Shown here: positions 1 through 7,412 of the stretch, one piece after another
Layout: every line of letters begins with the position of its first letter
How positions within the stretch are numbered: the first letter of the stretch is position 1
Assembly (NCBI RefSeq): GCF_900142645.1
Contig: NZ_FRBP01000002.1
Coordinates: forward strand, 267,582-331,581
Source of the DNA: Eubacterium callanderi
GTDB lineage: Bacteria; Bacillota; Clostridia; Eubacteriales; Eubacteriaceae
Direction: 5' to 3'
Length of the DNA stretch: 64,000 nt
Position numbers and translations under genes: made by a program
Notes under the pieces: generated by a model
Told to the model about the DNA's origin: nothing
Databases searched by the model: none
What the model saw: the letters and a program-made list of their open reading frames with translations, nothing else

Positions 1-206
1 GCCGCAATCCCAGAAAAATCAATGGGACCAATGACTGCAAAACGGCGCAGCGGTGACAAGATTGGCTCGGTTAAGCCATAAATCAGTTTCACGATCGGAT
101 TATCCGGGCTGGGATTAAACCAGCTCATCAGAATATTCGCTACAATCAGGAGCGTGATCAACTCAACAAGATAACGACCGGCAACAATTAAAATACTTTC
201 GATCAT
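1..206 (-). CDS. YggT/YlmG family membrane protein (C-terminus cut by window edge)
   Basis: My translation of the reverse strand from the ATG at 204-206 begins MIESILIVAGRYLVELITLL and continues with NILMSWFNPSPDNPIVKLIY and then TEPILSPLRRF. The SWF, NP and EPIL-PxRR pattern is typical of the YggT (YlmG) family, small two-helix membrane proteins. The start codon lies 2 bases after the sepF stop, and yggS-sepF-ylmG is a conserved order in Firmicutes. The family is linked to cell division or chromosome/membrane organisation without a defined biochemical function. Only about 68 residues are in the window. Confidence 0.88.
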   Translation of the reverse strand, partial: MIESILIVAGRYLVELITLLIVANILMSWFNPSPDNPIVKLIYGLTEPILSPLRRFAVIGPIDFSGIA

Positions 207-208
207 TC

Positions 209-700
209 CTATTTATCATCATCCCAGTTTAAAATAGGGGTAATTGTATCACTCTCGTCTTTTTCCATGCTTGTGGAAACAGAAACCTGTTTTGGCGCAA
301 GGATAAAAACATTATCGGCTATACGGTTGATAGAACCTTCCAGAGCAAAAACCGCTCCGTTAAGGAAATCAAAAATTTTCTGTCCATCTTCGTATTCTGT
401 ATTTTTGAGATTGACAACAACCGTCTTATCTGCCTTGATTTTATTGACGATCCCTGGCGCGTCTTCAAAACGTTCGGGGTCTAAAACCAAAACCTCCGGA
501 CCATCGCCAATACCGACAAGACCTGTACGTTTCGGGGCAGGTGTTGTTTTCTTTGGCTGAGGTGCATAGGTGTTTCTCGGTTCTTCGACAACTTCTTCTA
601 CTTCATCATCATAGTATTCATCATCGTAATATTGATCGTCGTCATCCATTTCCATACCGAAAACCTTTATGATTTTATCTTTGAATTTTTCGTTTGCCAT
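209..700 (-). CDS. sepF: Cell division protein SepF
   Basis: This 163-residue protein has the SepF layout. A short amphipathic N-terminus (residues 1-16, MANEKFKDKIIKVFGM) would touch the membrane, a very acidic linker of Asp/Glu/Tyr follows (about 17-41), and the folded SepF domain spans about 68-142, starting VLVLDPERFEDA and including VVVNLKNTEY, DFLNGAVFALEG and VFILAP. In the family SepF polymerises, binds the FtsZ C-terminus and anchors the Z ring alongside or instead of FtsA. It sits between yggS and yggT on one strand with 2-10 base gaps, so co-transcription is likely. Identification is secure. Confidence 0.95.
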   Translation of the reverse strand: MANEKFKDKIIKVFGMEMDDDDQYYDDEYYDDEVEEVVEEPRNTYAPQPKKTTPAPKRTGLVGIGDGPEVLVLDPERFEDAPGIVNKIKADKTVVVNLKNTEYEDGQKIFDFLNGAVFALEGSINRIADNVFILAPKQVSVSTSMEKDESDTITPILNWDDDK

Positions 701-710
701 GCTGTTTCTC

Positions 711-1373
711 CTAACGATTAAATATTTTTCTTCCGATCCTTACAATCGTAGCCCCTTCTTCTATAGCGATGGGGTAATCATCCGTCATTCCCATAGACAG
801 ATATTGCATTTTAATATTCTCTCCATGGTATTCTTTTTCTATTGTATCATATAATTCTTTTAAATGCTTAAAAACTTTATGAATTTCATCAGATTTTTTT
901 GTCATAGGCCCTATACACATAAGCCCCTGGACCTCAAGATGCGGGCAGTTCCCGACTTCTTTCATAACCATTTCGTATTCCTCAGCCATAAAACCCGATT
1001 TGCTGTCCTCTTTCGCAAGGTTAAACTGGATTAAAACATTTGTTTTAACACCGTGCTTGGCGCTTTCTTTTTCAATGGTTTTTAACAAAGGGACAGAGTG
1101 AACTGAATGGATCAGACTGACCTTTCCCATCAGGTATTTAACCTTATTGCGCTGCAGATGACCAATAAAATGCCAGCGCACCGGTCCTTTGACCTCATCA
1201 ACCTTGGCCAGAAATTCCTGAACCTTATTTTCGCCGAGATCATAAACACCGGCGTCGACAACCGCTTGTGTTTCTTCCACACTGCGGTGCTTGGTCACAC
1301 CCACCAGCGTTACATTTTCCGGAATATCTTTTTTAATTGCCGCAATGTTTTCTGCAATGACATTCTCTGTCAT
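711..1373 (-). CDS. YggS family PLP-binding homeostasis protein
   Basis: This 220-residue protein is a YggS/PROSC family member with a fold-type III PLP barrel. It has LVGVTKHRS near residue 23, where K28 is the expected PLP Schiff-base lysine, then DLGENKVQEF, WHFIGHLQRNK, LMCIGPM, LSMGMTDDYPIAIEEGAT and VRIGRKIF at the C-terminus. Family members buffer intracellular PLP and affect amino-acid and keto-acid balance, and they show no enzyme activity of their own. It lies 10 bases upstream of sepF on the same strand. Confidence 0.95.
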   Translation of the reverse strand: MTENVIAENIAAIKKDIPENVTLVGVTKHRSVEETQAVVDAGVYDLGENKVQEFLAKVDEVKGPVRWHFIGHLQRNKVKYLMGKVSLIHSVHSVPLLKTIEKESAKHGVKTNVLIQFNLAKEDSKSGFMAEEYEMVMKEVGNCPHLEVQGLMCIGPMTKKSDEIHKVFKHLKELYDTIEKEYHGENIKMQYLSMGMTDDYPIAIEEGATIVRIGRKIFNR

Positions 1374-1399
1374 TCTGTTTCACTTCTTTCTCTGAAAAT

Positions 1400-2643
1400 T
1401 TATGGATAAACCTTAATGGTCGTGCCGGAGGACAGTTTCTTATTATTTTCATCGTCCAGCTTTAAAATAGCCATACCCTTATCATATTTATATACTGTTA
1501 CGGGTGTCAGCTCCTCAAAATAGCCCTTTTCAAGCGTTTTTACATAGGTAGCGCCGTCTTTTTTGATAATAGCACTCTGCGGCACCTGAAAACAGCTGAA
1601 CCGCTCGATATTAACGTCGGTATTTATCATGATTTCATTGGCAAAAACATTGACATAATCCTTGACAAGCATGACGATTATTTTATTATCACCGTCATCA
1701 ATAACATCGACCAGATAGCCCTTGTAGGTATTCTGTCCATTTTCAAAGGAAAGGGTAGGATAGTAACGGAGCTGATCAACCCGCTTGACCAGAAATTTAT
1801 AATATTCTGTGTTTTTTTCTGAGCCACGGGTCCCCATATATTCTTCCTTATTGTCCAGCGCTTCCTCTTCGCCTTCCACCGCTTCACTTTTGGGAATCGA
1901 AAAAGCAGTGAAGATATGGTCGTTATTAATAATTTTCAGGGCCGTCTGATTCTCTTTATCAATTTTGCTGGCCGTCTTCAGAAAATTCGTATTGATATAG
2001 GGCAGTGCGCTTTCACTGACAACTTTTTCCATGGCGTTAAGAGTAGTATAAACATACCCTGAGCCCATCATCTGTAAACCACTTAATGTAATATCTCTTG
2101 GCTGACCATCATTTAAACTCTCGTATACAGCCTTTTGCTGGTTAAGTTCATCCTGGTTTTCTCCCATAAACTGGACAGAATCCACCAGAAATTCCTTTCG
2201 CTGCCGGTCGGCCTGACCAAATTGTGTGGTAATCTTTGCCATTCCCACATAGTTTGCTGTAATTTCATTAATGACTGAAGGCCAGTCATTATAGTATTTA
2301 TCCGCCATAATCTGATCAATGGTATCTGTCTGGTACTTCAGAAAATTCTGATTAACTACCTTTGGAGACTGTGTCAGCGTTTTGTAACCATTGGTTTTTT
2401 CTCCTTCGGGCAGTGTTAAATCTGCCGCGGAAAAATTATCCAATTCAATATAATCAATGTCTTTAAAAAAGAAAAAATTGGTTTTATAGGCATTGGTATA
2501 TTCAGAGGTTTCCAACAGCATCCGCTGGTTATTCCGGTAAATACCTGCAACGATTATGACGGCAATTAAAAAAAAACGACGCCAATAATCAATTTTCTCC
2601 GTTTATTGACCCGTCTCTTCCATTCCCGTGTAGCTTGACTCAT
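1400..2643 (-). pseudogene. HlyD-like membrane-anchored protein with a frameshift in an A9/T9 tract
   Basis: The long open part (1400-2521, 373 codons) lacks a sensible N-terminus. Reading upstream from an ATG at 2643 gives MSQATREWKRRVNKRRKLII, a basic segment entering a membrane helix, which hits a stop immediately after a run of nine T (nine A at 2568-2576 on the plus strand). One base more in the run would join it in frame to LIAVIIVAGIYRNNQRM and the rest. The joined product would be about 414 residues: one N-terminal membrane helix, a long helical middle region and a beta-rich C-terminus ending LSSGTTIKVYP, like HlyD/adaptor-type proteins found beside yggS-sepF in Clostridia. The break could be a sequencing error, phase variation or a slippage site. 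Function unknown. Confidence 0.7.
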
Positions 2644-2701
2644 CTTATTCACCTGTTAGTTTACTTATTTTATATAAATCTCTGATTTTGAATAAAAAAA
2701 A

Positions 2702-2778
2702 TGGTCTGAGTGAGAGGATTCGAACCTCCGGCCTCGTGAACCCCATTCACGCGCGCTACCAAACTGTGCTACACCCAG
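2702..2778 (-). tRNA. tRNA-Pro (anticodon GGG)
   Basis: On the reverse strand the sequence folds as a cloverleaf. The acceptor stem is CTGGGTG/CACTCAG, the anticodon stem CGTGA/TCACG with loop ATGGGGT (anticodon GGG), and the T arm GGAGG-TTCGAAT-CCTCT. It is followed by discriminator A and an encoded CCA. C1-G72 and anticodon GGG indicate proline. Confidence 0.95.
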
Positions 2779-2790
2779 ACATCGAAGATT

Positions 2791-2819
2791 ATTATAGCGG
2801 TTTTTATGAAAAATTTCAA
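2791..2819 (-). promoter_or_regulatory. Promoter of tRNA-Pro
   Basis: On the reverse strand TTGAAA (2814-2819) and a consensus TATAAT (2791-2796) are separated by exactly 17 bases and lie about 12 bases upstream of the tRNA 5' end. This is a good match to a housekeeping sigma promoter. Confidence 0.75.
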
Positions 2820-3059
2820 GAGGAAATCTCAATATTTAATAAAATAATAAGAAAAGTATCAAAAAAAGATGGATAATGTGGCTTCGAGCTGCTTCTGAGC
2901 CTTTGCCCCACTTTTTATCGAACAAAATAAAGCGCTACTTATTTAGAGCAAAACTTCCATTTTTATCAATTGACTTATTTTCTTTGTCCGTTAACTCGCT
3001 TTCCATCTGGGTATTTAACTATTAGCACTCCAAAAGATAAGGAATGGTACCTGTTTAAA

Positions 3060-4487
3060 ATGAAAAATCAACTACTTAACAATACATCAAAAACTTCAAA
3101 GCTGACGCTTTTCAGTTTTTTCGCAATGACAGCGTCAATGGTTATGACAGCGGATAAATACGCGACCTTTGCCTCCTCGGGCTTCTCACTGGCTTTTTTT
3201 CTGGTTGCAGGCGGCTTTTTATGGTTCATACCCGTCTCGCTCTGCGCTGCAGAAATGGCTACCGTTGAAGGATGGGAGGAAGGCGGCGTGTTTACCTGGG
3301 TCGGAAAGACCATTGGTGAACGCTTTGGCTTTGCAGCCATATTTTTTCAGTGGTTCCAGATTACCATCGGATTCATATCAATGATTTACTTTATCCTTGG
3401 CTCATTCTCCTATGTCTTTAACATACCTGCTTTGGAACAAAATCCTTTCATTAAATTCATTGGTGTTCTGGTGGTTTTCTGGGCCCTGAGCTTATCACAG
3501 CTTGGCGGCACAAAATACACTGCCATGATCTCAAAAGTCGGCTTTATCGCTGGTATCCTTTTTCCAGTGCTGCTGCTTTTTGGATTAACCGGTGCTTATG
3601 TTTCCTCTGGCGGGCCCTTACATCTGGAAATGAATGTACATACCCTGATCCCCGATTTTAAGGATGTGGATGATCTGGTGATTTTCGCTTCGTTTATTCT
3701 GTCCTTTATGGGCATTGAGGTTTCAGCCACTCACGTTAACCAGTTAAAAAACCCCAGCCGGAATTACCCTCTGACCATGATTATCTTGGTTGTACTGGCT
3801 ATTATTTTAAACACCGTAGGCGGCATTTCCGTCGCAATGGTTGTTCCTGCCCAGAACCTGAGCTACAGCTCGGGGGTCGTACAGACCTTTGAAAATCTGT
3901 TCCGCTACTTTAATCCAAATATGCTCTGGATGGTCCGTATTCTCGGCGCTATGATTGCCATTGGCGTTATGGCCGAGGTCAGCTCGTGGGTGGTCGGCCC
4001 ATCGCGTGGTCTTTATGTTGCAGCCAAGGATAACCTGCTGCCAAAAATTTTTAAAAAGACCAACAGCCGCGGCATTCCCACAAACCTGATTTTAGGTCAG
4101 GGGATCATCGTAACGATCTGGGCTGCTGTCCTGACCTTTGGCGGCGGTGGAAACAACCTTTCATTTTTAACCGCCATTTCACTGTCTGTTGTGATTTATC
4201 TAATCACCTACTTTTTATTCTTCGGTGCTTATTTTATTCTACTCTACAAACATCCAGAATATAAACGCGCCTATCAGATACCCGGCGGACGCCTTGTCAA
4301 AACCATTATAGCCAGTGTTGGGCTATTGATGTCCATTTTCACCTTTGTGGTGACTTTTTTCCCGCCAGACCAGCTGGCGCCTGTCAATTATATCCGGTAC
4401 GATATGATCCTGATTATCAGCTTTTTAATCGTACTGGCCCTCCCCTTTCTGCTCTATCATATTGAACGGAAAAAACATAAAAACTAA
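3060..4487 (+). CDS. APC superfamily amino-acid permease, glutamate:GABA antiporter-like
   Basis: From the ATG at 3060 this is a 475-residue polytopic protein with about 12 hydrophobic segments. The stretch MATVEGWEEGGVFTWVGKTI after the second helix, FFQWFQITIGF, and a basic C-terminal tail resemble the GadC-type branch of the APC superfamily. Members exchange an amino acid for its decarboxylation product or import amino acids. Thirty upstream codons remain open but look unlike a transporter N-terminus, so I prefer 3060; its Shine-Dalgarno (AAGGA) is poorly spaced, so the start is not certain. It lies 17 bases before a D-lactate dehydrogenase gene on the same strand. Substrate cannot be told from sequence. 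Confidence 0.85.
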   Translation: MKNQLLNNTSKTSKLTLFSFFAMTASMVMTADKYATFASSGFSLAFFLVAGGFLWFIPVSLCAAEMATVEGWEEGGVFTWVGKTIGERFGFAAIFFQWFQITIGFISMIYFILGSFSYVFNIPALEQNPFIKFIGVLVVFWALSLSQLGGTKYTAMISKVGFIAGILFPVLLLFGLTGAYVSSGGPLHLEMNVHTLIPDFKDVDDLVIFASFILSFMGIEVSATHVNQLKNPSRNYPLTMIILVVLAIILNTVGGISVAMVVPAQNLSYSSGVVQTFENLFRYFNPNMLWMVRILGAMIAIGVMAEVSSWVVGPSRGLYVAAKDNLLPKIFKKTNSRGIPTNLILGQGIIVTIWAAVLTFGGGGNNLSFLTAISLSVVIYLITYFLFFGAYFILLYKHPEYKRAYQIPGGRLVKTIIASVGLLMSIFTFVVTFFPPDQLAPVNYIRYDMILIISFLIVLALPFLLYHIERKKHKN

Positions 4488-4504
4488 AGAAAGAAGGCAC
4501 TTAA

Positions 4505-5542
4505 ATGAAAATTGCTTTTTATGATACAAGACCCTACGATAAACTCTGGTTTGACCCTCTTCTGAAGGACGCAGGCCACGAACCGCGCTATATTGAAAAC
4601 CGTTTGGATATCCATACTCTGGAGTATGCCCAGGGCGCTGACGCTATCTGTGTCTTTGTCAACGACAAGGTCACAAAGGAAATCGTAGACCGGCTGTCAG
4701 AAATGAACATACACCTCATTCTTCTGCGAAGCGCCGGCTATAATAACGTTGACATGAAGGAAGCCTATGAAAAACATATTCGGATTCTCAGGGTGCCGGC
4801 CTACTCCCCGGCTGCCGTTGCAGAATACGCTGCCTCACTGCTGCTGGCGGTTAACCGTAAAACCCATAAAGCCTATGCCCGAACCCGTGACTTCAATTTT
4901 AATATTGACGGTCTGACCGGCATGGATCTCTACGGCAAAACTGCCGGTGTCATTGGCACTGGGCGTATCGGTCAAATGATGATTGATATTTTAAAGGGCT
5001 TCCATATGAACATCATCGCTTACGATGTTTTCCCGAATTCCAAACTGGACATCCAGTACGTACCACTGGAAGAACTGATGGAAAAATCCGATATCATCTC
5101 ACTCCACTGCCCTCTGACAGAAGAGACACGGCATATTATCAATGACCAGACCATTGGCATGATGAAGGATGGCGTCATTTTAATCAACACCTCACGCGGG
5201 GCGCTGATTGATACTCAGGCCTTGATTAAAGGGATTAACGCCCATAAAATTGGCGGAGTCGGCATGGATGTCTATGAGGAAGAGGACAGCTATTTCTTTG
5301 AAGATTGGTCTGATAAAATCATGGATGACCGCGATCTCGCAAGGATCATCACCTTCCCCAATGTCTTACTGACCAGCCATCAGGCCTTTTTAACAACAGA
5401 AGCGCTGCACCAGATTGCAGCTACTACCCTTGAAAACATAAAAGCGTATGAAGACGATGTATTCACCCCCAATGAAATCTGTTATCAGTGTGAAGAAAAA
5501 GGGGACTGCCACCGCCGGGAAAACCATCAAAAATGTTTCTAA
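4505..5542 (+). CDS. D-2-hydroxyacid dehydrogenase, D-lactate dehydrogenase type
   Basis: This 345-residue protein has the NAD-dependent D-2-hydroxyacid dehydrogenase layout. A catalytic-domain half is followed by the Rossmann motif GVIGTGRIGQ (near residue 148), then LHCPLTEETRHII, the signature INTSRGALIDTQAL, GGVGMDVYEEE, and the catalytic-His segment LLTSHQAFLT. The overall pattern matches fermentative LdhA-type D-lactate dehydrogenases (pyruvate + NADH to D-lactate). Unusually, after the normal end (TPNEI) there is a 20-residue tail with four Cys (CYQC, DC and a final KCF) that could bind metal. A terminator follows. The upstream permease may be in the same operon. Confidence 0.9.
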   Translation: MKIAFYDTRPYDKLWFDPLLKDAGHEPRYIENRLDIHTLEYAQGADAICVFVNDKVTKEIVDRLSEMNIHLILLRSAGYNNVDMKEAYEKHIRILRVPAYSPAAVAEYAASLLLAVNRKTHKAYARTRDFNFNIDGLTGMDLYGKTAGVIGTGRIGQMMIDILKGFHMNIIAYDVFPNSKLDIQYVPLEELMEKSDIISLHCPLTEETRHIINDQTIGMMKDGVILINTSRGALIDTQALIKGINAHKIGGVGMDVYEEEDSYFFEDWSDKIMDDRDLARIITFPNVLLTSHQAFLTTEALHQIAATTLENIKAYEDDVFTPNEICYQCEEKGDCHRRENHQKCF

Positions 5543-5555
5543 ACCTGTTAATTAC

Positions 5556-5608
5556 ACAAGCTCCGAAGGACAGATGACCCTATCGTCCTTCGGCTTGTTG
5601 CGTTTTAG
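5556..5608 (+). terminator. Rho-independent terminator after D-LDH gene
   Basis: ACAAG-CTCCGAAGGAC at 5556-5571 pairs with GTCCTTCGG-CTTGT at 5585-5598, and a weak T-rich stretch follows. This is a long stem typical of an intrinsic terminator. Confidence 0.75.
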
Positions 5609-5654
5609 ATAATCTGTGTTATAATGGGTGCAACCTTCATCAAGGAGATTTTAT

Positions 5655-7379
5655 ATGGACAACACAAACAGGGAGCTATCCATCCCTTTTAAAATAATGA
5701 TTGCCCTGATCATGGCCTTTGTCTACGCGGCTCTTAACATTCTTCTGGCAGATTTCAGCCTGGTCGAAGTGCCTTATGTATCCATCCGGCCCCAGCTCAT
5801 TCTTCCCTTGCTTTCAGGGTATCTTCTGGGGCCTTTTTATGGCTTTACTGTCGGCTTTCTCGGCAACGCCATGAGTGACATGGTTACCGGTTACGGCATT
5901 GAGTTTTTGCTGAACTGGAGCATCGCCAATGGCCTGTACGGCTTAATCATGGGCTTTTTCCCTAAAAACGAGGACAAAATCCGGACCAACCGGTCCTTTA
6001 CCATCTTTTTTTTATATATTCTGCTGGTCAACATTGTCCCCGCAGCCTATGCCCTGCTGACGCGGGTCGTGGAACCTGGAGTCGATGCCCTGCAAAAATT
6101 CATTGGCCTGGGGCTACCCATTGTTGTCTCAAATACGCTTGTCTGCACGCTGCTTTTCCCGATAGTACTGATGTTTTTGAAAAAGATTGAGCTGAATTTT
6201 GAGATCAAAATCACTCTTTTAGTGTATTATTTTTCCCTGATCTCTGTAATGGCGGTTTTTGCAGCGACCATTGGTATCCTGTACAGCATGAACCTGCTCA
6301 ACACCGATAACCAAACCTTTGCTCTGATTATTTATGACTTATCCATTATACCGCTGGTCGCCATCAACCTGATCGGTTTCGGCATTTCAAACGCCATCAG
6401 TCAAAAGCTTTTAAACCCTTTGCTGATCATGACAGAAGACATAAAACAGATGGATGGGAAAAGCTGGGATAAAAAACTGGATATCCATACAGGTGATGAG
6501 CTGGAGGTTCTCGCCACTGCTTTTAATGAAATGATTGATAAAATCAATGACACTATGCACAAGCTCTGGGATAATATTGCAGAAAAAGAACGTCTGGCGG
6601 CCGAAAAGGAAAGAACCTCTACCGAATTGAACATCGCTCAGCAGATTCAAACGGCCATGCTGCCCGATCCTTTTCCAACCTTCCCGGACCGGACAGAATT
6701 CAGCATCAGTGGCCGCATGACTCCAGCCAAGGAAATCGGCGGCGACTTTTATGATTTCTTTTTAATGGATGATGACAAGCTCGTTTTTATCATCGCAGAT
6801 GTATCGGGCAAGGGCGTTCCTGCCGCTCTTTTCATGATGAGCTCAAAGGAACATATTATCGACCAGGTGCTAACCGGTCTGGATGTTGATGAAATCTTCA
6901 CAAGAGCCAACCATCATTTATATAAAAACACAGCCGAAGGTGTTTTCCTGACCACCTTCCTTGGTATACTAAACCTGAAAACTGGTATCCTGTCCTTTGT
7001 CAACGCAGGGCACAATCCCCCGCTTTTAAGACGTCAAAATGAAAAGTTTGAGCCTCTTAATATGGATTCGGGTTTTGTCATGTCCATTCTTCCCGATGTG
7101 CACTACAAGCGCCAAACGCTTAAGCTTAATCCTGGCGACACACTCTTTTTATATACGGACGGTGTCACCGAAGCAGTGGATAAAAGCGGTGTCTTTTTTC
7201 AGGAATACCGCCTAAAAAAAGCGTTGAATGAACTCCCCCATTACGATGATCACTCTTCAGAGTATATTCTTCATCAAATTCGCGATTTTCTGTCCGAATT
7301 CACACAGGATGCCGAGCAGCACGATGACATTACCATGCTCTGCCTCAAATTCCGTCATCCAATGGTCTGTACAAATTAA
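5655..7379 (+). CDS. SpoIIE-type PP2C serine phosphatase with ECF-S-component-like membrane sensor and HAMP
   Basis: The ATG at 5655 follows a good Shine-Dalgarno (AAGGAG, 5643-5648), giving 574 residues. The N-terminal ~170 residues form membrane helices whose signature LPLLSGYLLGPFYGFTVGF resembles ECF-transporter S components; it matches the FolT-like protein in this same window (LSG-LLGP--GF-VGF). More helices, then a HAMP-like linker ending in TGDELEVLATAFNEM, lead to a coiled region and the PP2C/SpoIIE domain with IGGDFYDF, DVSGKGVPAALFM, AGHNPPLL, YTDGVTEA and HDDITML, covering the metal-binding aspartates. Such phosphatases dephosphorylate STAS-domain anti-anti-sigma proteins. No STAS or RsbW gene is adjacent, so its partner is elsewhere. 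The sensor domain is notable because it looks like a vitamin-binding module. Confidence 0.85.
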   Translation: MDNTNRELSIPFKIMIALIMAFVYAALNILLADFSLVEVPYVSIRPQLILPLLSGYLLGPFYGFTVGFLGNAMSDMVTGYGIEFLLNWSIANGLYGLIMGFFPKNEDKIRTNRSFTIFFLYILLVNIVPAAYALLTRVVEPGVDALQKFIGLGLPIVVSNTLVCTLLFPIVLMFLKKIELNFEIKITLLVYYFSLISVMAVFAATIGILYSMNLLNTDNQTFALIIYDLSIIPLVAINLIGFGISNAISQKLLNPLLIMTEDIKQMDGKSWDKKLDIHTGDELEVLATAFNEMIDKINDTMHKLWDNIAEKERLAAEKERTSTELNIAQQIQTAMLPDPFPTFPDRTEFSISGRMTPAKEIGGDFYDFFLMDDDKLVFIIADVSGKGVPAALFMMSSKEHIIDQVLTGLDVDEIFTRANHHLYKNTAEGVFLTTFLGILNLKTGILSFVNAGHNPPLLRRQNEKFEPLNMDSGFVMSILPDVHYKRQTLKLNPGDTLFLYTDGVTEAVDKSGVFFQEYRLKKALNELPHYDDHSSEYILHQIRDFLSEFTQDAEQHDDITMLCLKFRHPMVCTN

Positions 7380-7412
7380 AAAACCGGACTCTGTACAGGG
7401 GGCCGGTTTTTT
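7378..7412. terminator. Bidirectional terminator between convergent genes
   Basis: AAACCGG (7381-7387) pairs with CCGGTTT (7403-7409), flanked by A-rich and T-rich runs. It sits between the phosphatase stop and the stop of the convergent FUSC gene, so it can serve both. Confidence 0.75.
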
